From Pelagibacteraceae bacterium AG-461-B04 (lineage in GTDB: Bacteria; Pseudomonadota; Alphaproteobacteria; Pelagibacterales; AG-422-B15), in NCBI GenBank assembly GCA_003211835.1, contig QCRN01000001.1, positions 116,269-180,268 of the forward strand: a stretch of 64,000 nt of DNA. The letters run 5' to 3'. A model generated the notes under the pieces. That model was not told where the DNA came from, searched no databases, and was given only the letters and a program-made list of their open reading frames with translations. Shown here piece after piece: positions 11,248 through 22,508 of this stretch. A program made the position numbers and the translations under genes. Each line of letters opens with the position of its first letter. Position 1 is the first letter of the stretch.

Positions 11248-12625
11248 CTTGATTTTCTACATTAAGAGCCGCTTCTTTGATTGACTCAGTTAATGTTGGA
11301 TGAGCATGGCACGTTCTGGCTATATCTTCAGCTGAGGCTCCGAATTCTATAGCAACTGTAAGTTCACCTATCATATTACCCGCATCAGCACCAATTATAT
11401 GAACACCCAATACCTCATCAGATTTATTGTCAGATAAAATTTTTACAAATCCACCTGTATCGTTCATTACTTTTGCTTTTGCATTTGCAGTAAAGGGAAA
11501 TTTACCGACTTTATAGGTAACGCCTTCAGCTTTTATTTCATCTTCTGTTTTACCCACTGAAGCAACTTCTGGCGCAGTATATATTACTGATGGAATTGCA
11601 TTATAATTCACATGTCCTGCCTGCCCATCAATAATCTCCGCAACCGCTGTTCCTTCTTCTGATGCTTTATGGGCTAGCATTGGGCCTAATTTGCAATCAC
11701 CAACTGCGTAAATATTATCAATCGAAGTTTTAAAATGATTATCAGTAATTATAAATCCTTTATCATCTAGTTTAACTCCCAGTTCTTCAAGATTTAATCC
11801 AAAGGTATAGGGTCTTCTGCCTGTGGAAATTAGAACCTTATCACAGTCTATATTCATAGTTTGCCCCTTATTTTCCACTGAGACAGATAACGAGTCACCT
11901 TCTTTATTTACTGATCTTAATGCTGTAGAAAGTTTAAAGTCAAAACCCTGTTTAATGAGTATCTTCTGAAAACTGCTTGATACTTCAGTATCCATTCCTG
12001 GAAGGATTCTATCTGCATATTCAATTACTGTTACTTTAGAGCCAAGTCGTGACCAAACTGATCCCATTTCTAGGCCGATATAGCCTGCGCCAATGACAAC
12101 TAAGTGATTGGGAACTTTTTCCAGACTTAATGCTCCAGTAGATGATAAAATATCTTTTTCATCGATCACTACTCCATTAGGACTAGATACCTCAGATCCG
12201 GTTGCAATAATTATTTTTGCAGATTTTATTATCTCTGATTTTTCACCTGATAAAATTTCTATTTCATTAATATTCTTCAGTTTTGCAAATCCAGACTTAC
12301 GATTGATTTTGTTTTTTTTAAACAAGAATTCAACTCCTTTAGTTAGCGACTCAACACTTTCTGATTTTTTTTCCATTATTTTACTCAGGTCAAAGGAAAC
12401 ATTATCAAAATTGATTCCTAACTTTTTTAGATCCGATGCCTGATCATATAAATGTGAGGAGTGAAGAAGAGATTTCGATGGAATACAGCCAATATTAAGA
12501 CATGTTCCACCTAGAGTCTGACCTTTTTCAATACAGCAAACATTGTAACCTAACTGTGCAGCTCTAATTGCACAAACGTATCCTGCAGGTCCGCTACCTA
12601 TAACCGTAATATCAAATTCTTCCAT
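11234..12625 (-). CDS. lpdA: Dihydrolipoyl dehydrogenase (E3)
   Basis: FAD-dependent E3 subunit, 463 residues. The N-terminal FAD motif VIGSGPAGYV is followed by the redox disulfide GGTCLNIGCIPSK (C42, C47); the NAD-binding motif is VVIGAGYIGLEMGS; the C-terminal interface has the catalytic His-Glu pair (H442, E447 in HAHPTLTE). It reoxidises dihydrolipoyl groups of the 2-oxoglutarate dehydrogenase and probably other lipoyl complexes. It ends the suc operon, one base after sucB. Confidence 0.97.
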   Translation of the reverse strand: MEEFDITVIGSGPAGYVCAIRAAQLGYNVCCIEKGQTLGGTCLNIGCIPSKSLLHSSHLYDQASDLKKLGINFDNVSFDLSKIMEKKSESVESLTKGVEFLFKKNKINRKSGFAKLKNINEIEILSGEKSEIIKSAKIIIATGSEVSSPNGVVIDEKDILSSTGALSLEKVPNHLVVIGAGYIGLEMGSVWSRLGSKVTVIEYADRILPGMDTEVSSSFQKILIKQGFDFKLSTALRSVNKEGDSLSVSVENKGQTMNIDCDKVLISTGRRPYTFGLNLEELGVKLDDKGFIITDNHFKTSIDNIYAVGDCKLGPMLAHKASEEGTAVAEIIDGQAGHVNYNAIPSVIYTAPEVASVGKTEDEIKAEGVTYKVGKFPFTANAKAKVMNDTGGFVKILSDNKSDEVLGVHIIGADAGNMIGELTVAIEFGASAEDIARTCHAHPTLTESIKEAALNVENQAIHI

Positions 12626-12626
12626 T

Positions 12627-13883
12627 CTATACCCCTAGTAAGATTCGATTCGGATCTTCTAAACTTTCTTTGACCCTTACCAAAAAAGTAACTGCACCTT
12701 TACCGTCCACAATACGATGATCGTAAGACAACGCAAGGTACATCATTGGCCTTATCACGATGTCACCATTTACGGCAACTGGTCTTTCCTCAATCTTGTG
12801 CATGCCAAGTATCCCTGATTGAGGAGGGTTTAAAATAGGGGTAGACATAAGAGATCCATAAACGCCACCATTAGAAACTGTAAATGTACCTCCTTGCATG
12901 TCATCGATACTTAATTTACCAGTTCGAGCTTTTTGTCCTAAATTAAAAATCTCTTGCTCTATTTCTACAATTGATTTTTGATCAGCACCTCTGATAACGG
13001 GCACTACCAATCCTTGATCAGTTCCTACTGCAACACCAATATTGTAAAAATTTTTATATATAACATCATTATTTTCAACTTCTGCATTAACCTCTGGAAT
13101 ATCTTTGAGAGCTGTGATACAAGCTTTGACGAAGAAAGACATAAATCCTAATTTTATTCCGTATTTAGACTCAAAAGCATCTTTATGCTCATTACGAGTT
13201 CTAATCAATTCACCCATATCAACTTCATTAAATGTTGTGAGCATAGCTGCATTATTTTGTGCATCTTTGAGTCGTTTAGCTATAGTTTGTCTTAGTCGAG
13301 ACATTGGAACTCTCTCTTCTTTACTGTCATGATCCTTACTTTTTGGCGGCTTCGTTGAAAGTTCTTGAACATTATTATTTGAAGCTAAAATATCACCCTT
13401 TGTAATTCTTCCATCTGAACGAGCAGTAGCTACTTGAGAAATATCAATATTTTTTTCTGCTGCAATTTTTCTTACTGCGGGTGATAGTTTTGAGACTTTA
13501 CTCTCAAGAATTTCTTTTGGAGTATTGTCCAATGGTACACTTAGTTCTTGTAGAACTGGCTTTTCCATCGCTGGCTCTTCTTTAGGCTTTTCTTCTTTAG
13601 TGGTAACTATTTTCTCTGAATTTTTAGGAGCTTTTTTTACATCTGCAGTATCATTAATAACTCCCAGTAATGCCCCTACCTCGACCGTTGATCCTTCAGG
13701 CGATGAAATTTTTTCGATCAATCCTGATGTAGGGGAAGGAACTTCAAGAGTCACTTTATCGGTTTCTAACTCAAGCAGTGGTTCATCTAGCGTAACGCTG
13801 TCTCCCTCATTTTTATACCACTTAGCAACAGTTGCTTCTACAACACTCTCACCAAGAGATGGCACTTTAATATCTACGGACAT
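12627..13883 (-). CDS. sucB: Dihydrolipoamide succinyltransferase (E2 of 2-oxoglutarate dehydrogenase)
   Basis: A 418-residue E2 protein with three domains: one N-terminal lipoyl domain with lipoyl-lysine K43 ([11 protein letters not shown]), an E3/E1-binding domain about residues 133-170 ([11 protein letters not shown]), and the catalytic domain ending with H389 and D393 (YDHRIVDG). The linkers are rich in K, E, P and S. It transfers the succinyl group to CoA. A single lipoyl domain and position between sucA and lpdA mark it as succinyl- rather than acetyltransferase. Confidence 0.97.
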   Translation of the reverse strand: MSVDIKVPSLGESVVEATVAKWYKNEGDSVTLDEPLLELETDKVTLEVPSPTSGLIEKISSPEGSTVEVGALLGVINDTADVKKAPKNSEKIVTTKEEKPKEEPAMEKPVLQELSVPLDNTPKEILESKVSKLSPAVRKIAAEKNIDISQVATARSDGRITKGDILASNNNVQELSTKPPKSKDHDSKEERVPMSRLRQTIAKRLKDAQNNAAMLTTFNEVDMGELIRTRNEHKDAFESKYGIKLGFMSFFVKACITALKDIPEVNAEVENNDVIYKNFYNIGVAVGTDQGLVVPVIRGADQKSIVEIEQEIFNLGQKARTGKLSIDDMQGGTFTVSNGGVYGSLMSTPILNPPQSGILGMHKIEERPVAVNGDIVIRPMMYLALSYDHRIVDGKGAVTFLVRVKESLEDPNRILLGV

Positions 13884-13909
13884 ACTAATTATTTAACACT
13901 TTAACAATA

Positions 13910-16867
13910 TTATTCAATTGGCAGTTTGAACTTTACGAGAGATACCCCGTCTTTATTATCTTTTATTTCACTTCTTTCCGACTCCGTAGCAAGTCTTAGA
14001 ATATTTAATTGGTTTTCAGCGTGTCGGTTAGCTATCCCTGTTGCTGGAGATGCAGATGCTTTCCTTCCAATAAATAAGAGTTCTTCATATTTACCGGTTA
14101 TTGACTGATTAACTGACTCTACTCTATGCTTTACAAAACGAAATGCCCCCATATTTGACGGCTCTTCTTGAACCCAGTAAATTTCAGCTTGAGGGTACTC
14201 TAGCAATTCTTCTTTTAAAGCTTCATAAGGGAACGGATACAATTGATCAAACCTTAAAATCTGAATATTTTCTTGTTTACGCTTCTCAACATAATCATCT
14301 AACTCAAAATAAATTTTTCCTGAGCAAAGAAGTAGTCTATTAATTTTAGATTTTTCAATTTTAGAAAGTTCTTTTCTTAAAATACGGTGAAAAGTTGAAC
14401 CATTTGTAAACTCGGCAATATCAGAGACATTCTTTTTATGTCTAAGAGTTGATTTAGGAGTCATTATCACAAGCGGCTTACGAAAATCTCTTAGCAATTG
14501 TCTTCTAAGAACATGAAAGTAATTTGCGGGTGAAGTACAGTTAACTACTTGAATATTATCTTCAGCACAGAGTTGTAAGAATCTCTCTAGTCTTCCACTT
14601 GTATGTTCAGGACCTTGACCTTCATGTCCATGTGGCAGCAAGAGTGTTAGTCCTGACATTCTTAACCACTTCCTTTCACCCGTTGTAATGAACTGATCAA
14701 TTATAGTTTGTGCATTATTTGCAAAATCACCAAATTGCCCCTCCCACAAAACTAAGGTTCGAGGATCTACTTGAGAATAACCATATTCAAATCCAAGGAC
14801 TCCATACTCAGACAAAAAGCTATCGATGATTTCAAAGAAGCCCTGTTCATTTCTAAAATGCCTCAGAGGCACAAACCTATCTTCGTTAACTTGATCATAT
14901 AGCACAGAGTGTCTTTGACTAAAAGTTCCTCTACCAGAGTCTTGTCCTGATAGCCTTACGCCATATCCTTCAGCCAATAGTGATGCAAACGCGAGAGACT
15001 CGGCGGTCGACCAATCCACTCCTTTTCCCTCATTGATACTGTTTAGGCGATCGTCATAAATTTTTTTGATTCTTTTATGAGGACTAAAATCTTTAGGTAT
15101 TTGATGAATTTCTTTTCCAATTTTTTTAAATTCATCTTCGGTTATAGAAGTTTGTCCCCGTCTAGCATCTATAGATGCAACATTTATTCCTTTCCATGAA
15201 CCCTCAAGCCAGTCGGCTTTATTAGGTTTATAAGATTTTGCAGATGCTAGCTCTTCATTTAACTTTTCATTATATGATGAAATTTCATTATCAATATCAT
15301 CCAAAGTTAATACACCTTCATCAATTAATCTTTGCTGATATATATTTAGAGTTGTCGCATGCTCCTTAATTTTTTGATACATTAATGGTTGCGTAAATTC
15401 TGGTAAATCCATTTCATTATGGCCGGCTCTACGATAGCAAAACATATCTACAACGACATCAGTCTTAAATTTATTTCTGAATTCAACAGCAAGCCTACAA
15501 ACATGAACTACAGACTCAACATCATCTCCGTTAACGTGAAATATAGGTGCCTGAATAATCTTAGCAATTTCAGTACAATAAGGAGCCGATCGTCCATAAT
15601 GAGGCACAGTTGTAAAACCTATTTGATTATTGATTACAAAATGAATTGTTCCCCCAGTTCGAAAACCTCTTAATTGTGACATCGCAAATGTTTCAGCAAC
15701 TACTCCTTGACCTGCCATGGCTGCATCGCCATGAATGAGCAGACCCATGACTTTGTCATTGGTTTTGTCTTTAAGTAAAGTTTGCTCTGCTCTTACCTTT
15801 CCCATAACAACGGGGTCAACTGCCTCAAGATGGGATGGATTTGGAGTTAACGAAAGGTGAATCTTTTTATCTTCAAATTCTCTATCACTAGAAATACCTA
15901 AATGATATTTAACATCACCTGATCCAAGTATTTCATTTGGATCTTCACCACCTCCTTCAAACTTTGCCATTATAGACCTCAGAGGAACCTCCATAACTGA
16001 TGACAATAATGTCAACCTTCCTCTGTGAGCTGTACCAATGTAAATATCTTCAATTCCAGATAGACAACTTTGTTTGATTATTTGCTCTATACCCGGAATA
16101 GTTGCCTCACTTCCAACTAATCCAAAACGTTTTGTGCCAATAAATTTTTTATCTAAAAACTTCTCAAACATCTCCGCTTCTAATAAGCGTTTGAAAATAG
16201 CTTTTTTTCCATTTGTAGTAAATTGAGTTTTATTTCTAACTTCTTCTATTCTTTCTTGAACCCATTGTTTTTGATCTGCGTCCTGAATATGAACAAATTC
16301 TACACCTATAGAACCACAGTATGTCTCTTTTAAAATATTAATAATTTCATTTAGTGTTGTGAAATTAAGTCCAAGGCTTCCATCAATAAATATTTCTTTA
16401 CTGAGGTCTTTCTCTTCAAAACCATAATTTCTGTAATCTAATTCAGGATAATTTTTTATCTCTTTTAAATTTAATGGATCAAGTTGAGATGCTAAATGGC
16501 CATTAACCCTAAAAGCTCGAATTAGTCTTATTGCTCTAATTGAGTCATATATTTGTTCTTTTAATTTGTCTGAAGAAATACTTGTGCTGATAGTTTCATT
16601 AATTTTGTAAGACTTTTTTTCCCAAGAACTATTAATATTAATTGCTAAGTCTTCTTCAGTTACAAAATCGTTATTTGCCCAACTAGCTCTTAAAATATTT
16701 TGTTCATTTAAATTTTTTGATAATTCTGAAAAAAAAATTTTCCAATCTTCTGGTATTTGATTTGGATCAGTTTGATACTTTTCATACATTTGCTCAATAT
16801 AGGTGGCATTAGAACCATGCAAGAAAGAGGTTTTGTCATAAATATCATTTGTTGAGGTTTTGGCCAT
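13910..16867 (-). CDS. sucA: 2-oxoglutarate dehydrogenase E1 component
   Basis: A 985-residue thiamine diphosphate enzyme, the usual length. The N-terminal segment has FLHGSNATYIEQMYEKYQ, used in E2 binding; the TPP-binding part shows GTAHRGRLT, IHGDAAMAGQGVVAET and the GHNEMD segment; the C-terminal pyrimidine domain contains the SGQDSGRGTFSQRHSV and LPHGHEGQGPEHTSGR stretches. It decarboxylates 2-oxoglutarate in the TCA cycle. It lies 14 bases after sucD and 26 bases before sucB. Confidence 0.98.
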   Translation of the reverse strand: MAKTSTNDIYDKTSFLHGSNATYIEQMYEKYQTDPNQIPEDWKIFFSELSKNLNEQNILRASWANNDFVTEEDLAININSSWEKKSYKINETISTSISSDKLKEQIYDSIRAIRLIRAFRVNGHLASQLDPLNLKEIKNYPELDYRNYGFEEKDLSKEIFIDGSLGLNFTTLNEIINILKETYCGSIGVEFVHIQDADQKQWVQERIEEVRNKTQFTTNGKKAIFKRLLEAEMFEKFLDKKFIGTKRFGLVGSEATIPGIEQIIKQSCLSGIEDIYIGTAHRGRLTLLSSVMEVPLRSIMAKFEGGGEDPNEILGSGDVKYHLGISSDREFEDKKIHLSLTPNPSHLEAVDPVVMGKVRAEQTLLKDKTNDKVMGLLIHGDAAMAGQGVVAETFAMSQLRGFRTGGTIHFVINNQIGFTTVPHYGRSAPYCTEIAKIIQAPIFHVNGDDVESVVHVCRLAVEFRNKFKTDVVVDMFCYRRAGHNEMDLPEFTQPLMYQKIKEHATTLNIYQQRLIDEGVLTLDDIDNEISSYNEKLNEELASAKSYKPNKADWLEGSWKGINVASIDARRGQTSITEDEFKKIGKEIHQIPKDFSPHKRIKKIYDDRLNSINEGKGVDWSTAESLAFASLLAEGYGVRLSGQDSGRGTFSQRHSVLYDQVNEDRFVPLRHFRNEQGFFEIIDSFLSEYGVLGFEYGYSQVDPRTLVLWEGQFGDFANNAQTIIDQFITTGERKWLRMSGLTLLLPHGHEGQGPEHTSGRLERFLQLCAEDNIQVVNCTSPANYFHVLRRQLLRDFRKPLVIMTPKSTLRHKKNVSDIAEFTNGSTFHRILRKELSKIEKSKINRLLLCSGKIYFELDDYVEKRKQENIQILRFDQLYPFPYEALKEELLEYPQAEIYWVQEEPSNMGAFRFVKHRVESVNQSITGKYEELLFIGRKASASPATGIANRHAENQLNILRLATESERSEIKDNKDGVSLVKFKLPIE

Positions 16868-16881
16868 TCAGTAAAATTACT

Positions 16882-17763
16882 TTAGATTTGATTCTTCAAT
16901 ACCTCAAGTAAAGTCGACCCTAATGCTGCTGGAGAATTTGAAATTTTGATGCCAGCTTCTTTCATTGCTTCAATTTTATCCTCTGCTCCGCCTTTTCCGC
17001 CAGAAACAATTGCACCAGCATGTCCCATTCTTCTGCCTGGTGGAGCTGAGGTCCCAGCAATAAAGCCCACCGTAGGTTTTTTTGTATTTTGTTTCTTTAA
17101 AAATTCTGCAGCTTCCTCCTCTGCAGATCCTCCAATTTCTCCAATCATAATTATCGACTCAGTTTCTGGATCAGCAAGGAACAAATCTAAACAATCAATG
17201 AAATTAGTTCCATTTACTGGATCTCCTCCTATGCCAATACATGTAGATTGACCCAAGCCTGCTACTGTTGTTTGATATACTGCCTCATAAGTAAGAGTTC
17301 CTGATCGTGAAACAATACCTACATTACCTTTTTTATGAATATGAGCTGGCATGATGCCTATTTTGCACTCGTCGGGCGTAATTATCCCTGGACAGTTAGG
17401 ACCAATTAACCTTGAAGATGAAGAACTTAATCTATCTTTAACTTTCATCATATCCATCACAGGAATACCTTCTGTAATGCAAACAATTAATTCAATCTCA
17501 CTGTCAATCGCTTCAATGATCGCGTTTGCTGCGTAGGGTGGTGGAACATAAATAACTGTGGCATTAGCATTAGTTTTTTCTTTCGCTTCTTTTACTGTAT
17601 TGAAAACTGGAAGTTCAAGATGCATTGACCCACCTTTTTTAGGCGTAACACCTCCAACCATGTTTGTCCCATATTTGATAGCTTGCTCAGAATGAAAAGT
17701 TCCCTGTGCTCCAGTAAACCCCTGACAAATAACTCTTGTATCTTTGTTGACGATAACAGACAT
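16882..17763 (-). CDS. sucD: Succinyl-CoA synthetase alpha subunit
   Basis: A 293-residue CoA-binding alpha subunit. The N-terminal Rossmann segment [15 protein letters not shown] binds CoA and the phosphohistidine is H248 in [11 protein letters not shown], with GGKGGAEDK after it. It makes succinate and ATP (or GTP) from succinyl-CoA together with SucC. Start and the sucC stop share one base (TAATG), so the two subunits are translationally coupled. Confidence 0.98.
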   Translation of the reverse strand: MSVIVNKDTRVICQGFTGAQGTFHSEQAIKYGTNMVGGVTPKKGGSMHLELPVFNTVKEAKEKTNANATVIYVPPPYAANAIIEAIDSEIELIVCITEGIPVMDMMKVKDRLSSSSSRLIGPNCPGIITPDECKIGIMPAHIHKKGNVGIVSRSGTLTYEAVYQTTVAGLGQSTCIGIGGDPVNGTNFIDCLDLFLADPETESIIMIGEIGGSAEEEAAEFLKKQNTKKPTVGFIAGTSAPPGRRMGHAGAIVSGGKGGAEDKIEAMKEAGIKISNSPAALGSTLLEVLKNQI

Positions 17764-18920
17764 TAAACAAGCTTAACTATTTTTTTTGCAGCATCATCAA
17801 GGTCATTTGCCGAAATGATTTCTATACCTGAATTTTCAAGGATCTGCTTTCCTTGGTCCACATTAGTGCCCTCTAATCTAACAACAAGAGGAACAGAAAT
17901 TTTTAATTCCTTTGCTGCAGAAACAATTCCCTCGGCAATAACATCACATCTCATAATGCCACCAAATATATTCACGAGTATCCCTTTAACACCCTGGTCT
18001 GAAAGGATGATTTTAAAAGCACTTGAGACTTTTTCTTTTGACGCGCCCCCGCCAACATCTAAGAAATTTGCAGGTTCGCCGCCATACATTTTAATAATAT
18101 CAAGACTAGCCATCGCAAGTCCTGCTCCATTTACCATACATCCTATATTCCCATCCAATTTAATATAGGCAAGGTCATATTTTGCTGCTTCCCTCTCATA
18201 TTCATCTTCTTCATTTTCATCTCTTAATTCTTCAATTTCGGGGTGACGATAAATTGCATTATCATCAAAGTTTACTTTTGCGTCTAAACATAAAAGTTTA
18301 TTTGTATTTGTAACTATTAGAGGATTAACTTCAACAAGACTTGCATCTTTTTCAATAAAAAATAAATACATATTTTTAATCAGATCCGACAATTGATTAT
18401 TTAAATCATCATCTATTTCAAAAGCCTTTTGAATAATTTTAATATCATTCTTTGTAACACCTATTGATGGTTCAATTTGAACTGTAGTAATATTTTCAGG
18501 CGTATCAGCGGCAACTGCTTCTATATCCATGCCTCCCATTTTAGAAACTATAAATGCAACTTTACTAGTTGATCGGTCTAGCAGACATGAGAGATATAAT
18601 TCCTTTTCTATATCAGAACCATTTTCGATGTAAATGCGTTTAACCTCTTTACCTGATGCTCCAGTTTGAGGAGTAACTAAATTCATGCCATACATTTTTT
18701 TCGCTTCGTTAAGGGCATCTTCTTTAGTAGAAACAACTTTGACACCTCCGCCTTTTCCTCTTCCGCCTGCATGTATTTGAGCCTTCACTACCCACACTGG
18801 ACCTACAACTTCATTTACAGCTCTTTCTATCTCATCTGCACTATAAGCTACAGAGCCTGATGAAACAGGAATGTTATAACCTCTAAACAAATCCTTGGCT
18901 TGATGTTCGTGAATGTTCAT
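17763..18920 (-). CDS. sucC: Succinyl-CoA synthetase beta subunit
   Basis: A 385-residue ATP-grasp subunit. It begins [12 protein letters not shown], has the [16 protein letters not shown] nucleotide-binding loop, and the C-terminal CoA-ligase domain has the [13 protein letters not shown] and [13 protein letters not shown] stretches. Two bases separate it from mdh. The protein has the usual length and no missing motifs. Confidence 0.98.
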   Translation of the reverse strand: MNIHEHQAKDLFRGYNIPVSSGSVAYSADEIERAVNEVVGPVWVVKAQIHAGGRGKGGGVKVVSTKEDALNEAKKMYGMNLVTPQTGASGKEVKRIYIENGSDIEKELYLSCLLDRSTSKVAFIVSKMGGMDIEAVAADTPENITTVQIEPSIGVTKNDIKIIQKAFEIDDDLNNQLSDLIKNMYLFFIEKDASLVEVNPLIVTNTNKLLCLDAKVNFDDNAIYRHPEIEELRDENEEDEYEREAAKYDLAYIKLDGNIGCMVNGAGLAMASLDIIKMYGGEPANFLDVGGGASKEKVSSAFKIILSDQGVKGILVNIFGGIMRCDVIAEGIVSAAKELKISVPLVVRLEGTNVDQGKQILENSGIEIISANDLDDAAKKIVKLV

Positions 18921-18922
18921 AT

Positions 18923-19885
18923 TTACTTTAATGAGGGATCTATGTTTTTAGCTGCATCAAATAATTCATTTACAGCTTCTATTGAAGTATCAAAATGTTT
19001 TTTTTCTTCAGGATCTAAGTCTAATTCAACAACTTGTTCAATTCCTCCTGATCCGATAATAACAGGAACACCAACATAAAGATCTGAAACGCCGTATTCC
19101 CCATTTAAATACGCAGCACAAGGTAAAGTTTTCTTTTTATTATTTAGATAAGAGTCAGCCATTTCAATTCCAGACGCTGCCGGACCATAAAATGCGGACC
19201 CAACTTCTAACAATTTTACTACTTCAGCTCCTCCCTTCCGGGTTCTGTCAATTATTTCATCAAGTTTTGATTGTGATATTTGACCTTGGTTTACTAGATC
19301 CATCAGGGGCTTTCCACTCACCGTTGTTCTATTAGGAACGGGAACCATAGTATCTCCATGTCCACCCAAAACAAACGAGTCTACCTCACTTATGTGTACA
19401 TTGAGTTCTTGTGATAAGAAATATTTAAATCTTGAAGTATCCAGCACGCCTGCCATACCAATCACTTTATTTTTTGGTAAGCCAGAATATTTTTGTAGCG
19501 CCATTACAATTACATCTAGTGGATTTGTGATACAAATCACAAAAGCATTAGGTGATGTAGATTTGATACCTTCAGCAACTTGTTTAATGATTTTCAAGTT
19601 GGTGCCTAAGAGATCGTCTCTTGTCATGCCTGGTTTTCTTGGCACACCAGCAGTAATTATGATAACATCAGAGTCTCGAGTATCTTCGTAATTATCTGTT
19701 CCCGATAAGGAAACATTAAAGCCATCAATTGCCGATGACTGTGAAATATCTAATGCTTTTCCTTTCGCTAAACCAGCCATTAAGTCAAAAAGAACAACAT
19801 CACCTAATTCTTTCATTGCTGTGAGATGGGCTAACGTACCTCCGATTTGACCAGCTCCAATAAGTGATATTTTTTTATTTTTCAT
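18923..19885 (-). CDS. mdh: Malate dehydrogenase (lactate-dehydrogenase-like type)
   Basis: A 320-residue NAD-dependent malate dehydrogenase of the LDH-like group. The nucleotide loop [10 protein letters not shown] is at residues 10-19; arginines R83 and R89 in [11 protein letters not shown] bind the dicarboxylate; the catalytic histidine is H176 (GGHGDTMVP). It oxidises malate to oxaloacetate. The mdh-sucCD order is a hallmark of alphaproteobacterial TCA operons. A 63-base spacer separates it from mmsA upstream and could hold an internal promoter; a small TTTAC/GTAAA dyad is the only structure I see. Confidence 0.97.
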   Translation of the reverse strand: MKNKKISLIGAGQIGGTLAHLTAMKELGDVVLFDLMAGLAKGKALDISQSSAIDGFNVSLSGTDNYEDTRDSDVIIITAGVPRKPGMTRDDLLGTNLKIIKQVAEGIKSTSPNAFVICITNPLDVIVMALQKYSGLPKNKVIGMAGVLDTSRFKYFLSQELNVHISEVDSFVLGGHGDTMVPVPNRTTVSGKPLMDLVNQGQISQSKLDEIIDRTRKGGAEVVKLLEVGSAFYGPAASGIEMADSYLNNKKKTLPCAAYLNGEYGVSDLYVGVPVIIGSGGIEQVVELDLDPEEKKHFDTSIEAVNELFDAAKNIDPSLK

Positions 19886-19948
19886 CTGAGAATATTTACA
19901 ATCCGTAAACTAACTAGATAGAGATTAAAATCAAGCTAAGAATCTAAA

Positions 19949-21442
19949 TTATTTCATTGTTGGAATTGTAAATTCTGCACCTTCTCTAATTCCAGTTGGC
20001 CACCTTGAAGTAACTGTTTTCAGTCGAGTAAAAAATCTTACTCCATCCATGCCATGCATTGCGTGATCACCAAATAAAGACCTCTTCCATCCTCCGAAAC
20101 TATGAAAAGCCATTGGAACTGGTATGGGCACATTAACTCCCACCATGCCAATTTTACATTGATTAGAAAAAGCACGGGCAGTATCTCCATCTCGAGTATA
20201 AATAGTAGTGCCATTTCCGAATTCGTGATCGTTAACCATTTTTAAAGCATCATTAAAAGTTGGTTGACGCACAACTGAGAGTACAGGACCAAATATTTCC
20301 TCTCTATATATCTTCATGTCCTCTTTAACATGATCAAATAAACATCCACCTATAAAATATCCGTTTTCATACCCTTGAAGTGAAATTGATCTTCCATCAA
20401 CAATTAGATCAGCTCCTTCAGATACCCCTGCATCAACGTAGCTTTTAACTTTTGCGAGATGAACGTCACTGATCAATGGGCCCATTTCAACTTCTGGATC
20501 TGTTCCAGGACCTACCTTCAAGTTCTGAACGCGAGGTGTTAATTTTTCAATTAGCTTATCTCCTACGTCACCAACAGCAACGGCGACCGATAGAGCCATG
20601 CATCTCTCGCCAGCAGAACCGTATCCTGCACCAATCAAACCATCAACGACTTGATCAAGATCAGCGTCAGGCATAACAACCATATGATTCTTAGCGCCTC
20701 CCAGGGATTGAACTCTTTTATTGTGCTTTGAAGACGTATGATAAATGTATTCAGCAACCGGGGTTGATCCAACAAAGCTCACAGAGTCTACTGCTGGATC
20801 AGTTATTAATAAATCAACTGCTTCTTTATCTCCATTAATTACATTAAATACTCCATCTGGAAGTCCAGCTTCTTTTAACAATTCAGCCAACATATAGGGA
20901 ACTGTTGGATCTTTTTCACTTGGCTTAAGAATAAATGAATTTCCACATGCTATCGAAATTACAAACATCCACATTGGAACCATAGCTGGAAAATTAAATG
21001 GAGAAATACCAACACTTACACCCAATGGCTGTCTCATGCTCCAACTATCAATATCAGATCCTACGTTTTCTGAGTATTCACCCTTAAGAAGATGAGGAAT
21101 ACCACAGGCGAATTCTACAACTTCCATGCCCCTAGTAATTGAACCTGCTGAGTCTGATAAAATTTTACCATGCTCAGAAGTCAGCTCTAGCGCAAGCTGA
21201 TCTATATCTCGCATAATTAAATCTTTAAACCTAAAAAAAACCCTTGATCTTGTTAAGGGTGGAGTTGCAGCCCATTTTTTTCCTGCTTCAACTGCACATT
21301 CTATTGCAACTTTCACGTCCTCAGAGTTAGCAAATGAGACTTTTTTTGTTTTTTCTCCATTCGCAGGATTAAATACATCACCGAACCGATCAGATTTACT
21401 GATATGCTCTTTGCCATTAATAAACTGATTAATTACTTTCAT
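19949..21442 (-). CDS. mmsA: Methylmalonate-semialdehyde dehydrogenase (CoA-acylating)
   Basis: A 497-residue aldehyde dehydrogenase. The catalytic cysteine is C281 in GSAGERCMAL. The position where most aldehyde dehydrogenases carry the general-base glutamate is asparagine here (LGGAKNHMVV, N252), which is characteristic of the CoA-acylating MmsA type. The reaction yields propionyl-CoA from methylmalonate semialdehyde (or acetyl-CoA from malonate semialdehyde) in valine, inositol or beta-alanine breakdown. It is nine bases after an SDR gene and upstream of the mdh-suc genes. Confidence 0.93.
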   Translation of the reverse strand: MKVINQFINGKEHISKSDRFGDVFNPANGEKTKKVSFANSEDVKVAIECAVEAGKKWAATPPLTRSRVFFRFKDLIMRDIDQLALELTSEHGKILSDSAGSITRGMEVVEFACGIPHLLKGEYSENVGSDIDSWSMRQPLGVSVGISPFNFPAMVPMWMFVISIACGNSFILKPSEKDPTVPYMLAELLKEAGLPDGVFNVINGDKEAVDLLITDPAVDSVSFVGSTPVAEYIYHTSSKHNKRVQSLGGAKNHMVVMPDADLDQVVDGLIGAGYGSAGERCMALSVAVAVGDVGDKLIEKLTPRVQNLKVGPGTDPEVEMGPLISDVHLAKVKSYVDAGVSEGADLIVDGRSISLQGYENGYFIGGCLFDHVKEDMKIYREEIFGPVLSVVRQPTFNDALKMVNDHEFGNGTTIYTRDGDTARAFSNQCKIGMVGVNVPIPVPMAFHSFGGWKRSLFGDHAMHGMDGVRFFTRLKTVTSRWPTGIREGAEFTIPTMK

Positions 21443-21451
21443 TAAAGATTC

Positions 21452-22459
21452 CTATATTTCGAAATTTTCACTAATAGCCTCGCAGCTTTTAGTCCATAAT
21501 AGATTCTTGGTTTCATCATTGTCGTAAAAAGACTCAAGTGGAAATGACTTTGCTTTACCCTTAGCTCCTTTTAGACCAGGCCCAACAATTGATCCTGAAT
21601 TAATTTTTGGATCAGCAATACACCTTAATAATCCTAAGGTTCCATCCTTTTCAGACTGACCAAACTTCATCATATATTTTGTAAAAAGACTACTTAAGCC
21701 ACCGTCTTCAACAGTAGTAGATTGTAAATCACTTTCTGCGAGACCAGGATGTGCGACCATTGCTCTAATTTTTGAATTTTTATTCTTTAATTTCTCATGA
21801 AGACATGCAGTAAACGCAGCATTAGCAAGTTTTGTTTGAGCATAACGTTCCCAACGACCGGTACCAAATATCATACTGCCTTTGTCTCCGCCTAAGCTAC
21901 CACCTTTCTTTTCAAAAAATTTTTCTTTTAAATTTTTGGCTTGAGTACGTGCAATACTTGAATGATTGACTATTCTTGCTTCATTTCTTAATTGTGAAGC
22001 TTTATCTAATAGTGGCATACATAACTTAGTAAGAAGAAAATGAGAAAGATGATTTGTTTGCATCTGCACATCAAAACCGTCAATTGTAGCTTTATCTTTA
22101 AGTGCCATAACACCAGCATTATTACACAAGACATCAAGACCATCTGTACAAATTTCACTTACTTTTATTGACGCTGATTTAACTGATTCAAAGCTTTGAA
22201 GATCACAATCTACTTTATGAAGTTCCCCATTTGAGCAGTTATCATTTAACAAAGCATAAGAAGTTTCAGCTCTGTCTGATGGACGATTAAGTAATAATAC
22301 TCGTGCACCAAGCTTAGCAACTGACTCAGCCGCATAAAACCCTAATCCCGAAGTTGTACCTGTAATGGCGACTGATTTATTCTCCATTGATGGAAGCGAA
22401 TTGAATAAGTCTTCAAAATACTTAGTTTTTAAGTTAGGTTTAGTGTAAGAATTCTTCAT
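21452..22459 (-). CDS. Short-chain dehydrogenase/reductase (retinol-dehydrogenase-like)
   Basis: A 335-residue SDR. The cofactor loop TGTTSGLG lies at residues 33-40, CNNAGVM at about 112-118, and the catalytic pair is Y206/K210 in YAQTK. The substrate is not predictable; the best general match is the broad group of retinol dehydrogenase-like or protochlorophyllide-reductase-like oxidoreductases. It is the first gene of the minus-strand run leading into mmsA, mdh and suc; the promoter should lie in 22460-22508, shared with the divergent Smr gene. Confidence 0.85.
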   Translation of the reverse strand: MKNSYTKPNLKTKYFEDLFNSLPSMENKSVAITGTTSGLGFYAAESVAKLGARVLLLNRPSDRAETSYALLNDNCSNGELHKVDCDLQSFESVKSASIKVSEICTDGLDVLCNNAGVMALKDKATIDGFDVQMQTNHLSHFLLTKLCMPLLDKASQLRNEARIVNHSSIARTQAKNLKEKFFEKKGGSLGGDKGSMIFGTGRWERYAQTKLANAAFTACLHEKLKNKNSKIRAMVAHPGLAESDLQSTTVEDGGLSSLFTKYMMKFGQSEKDGTLGLLRCIADPKINSGSIVGPGLKGAKGKAKSFPLESFYDNDETKNLLWTKSCEAISENFEI

Positions 22460-22508
22460 AGGTAAATTATTGTAAATTAATTAAGGCTAATAGCAATGTT
22501 TGAAAATT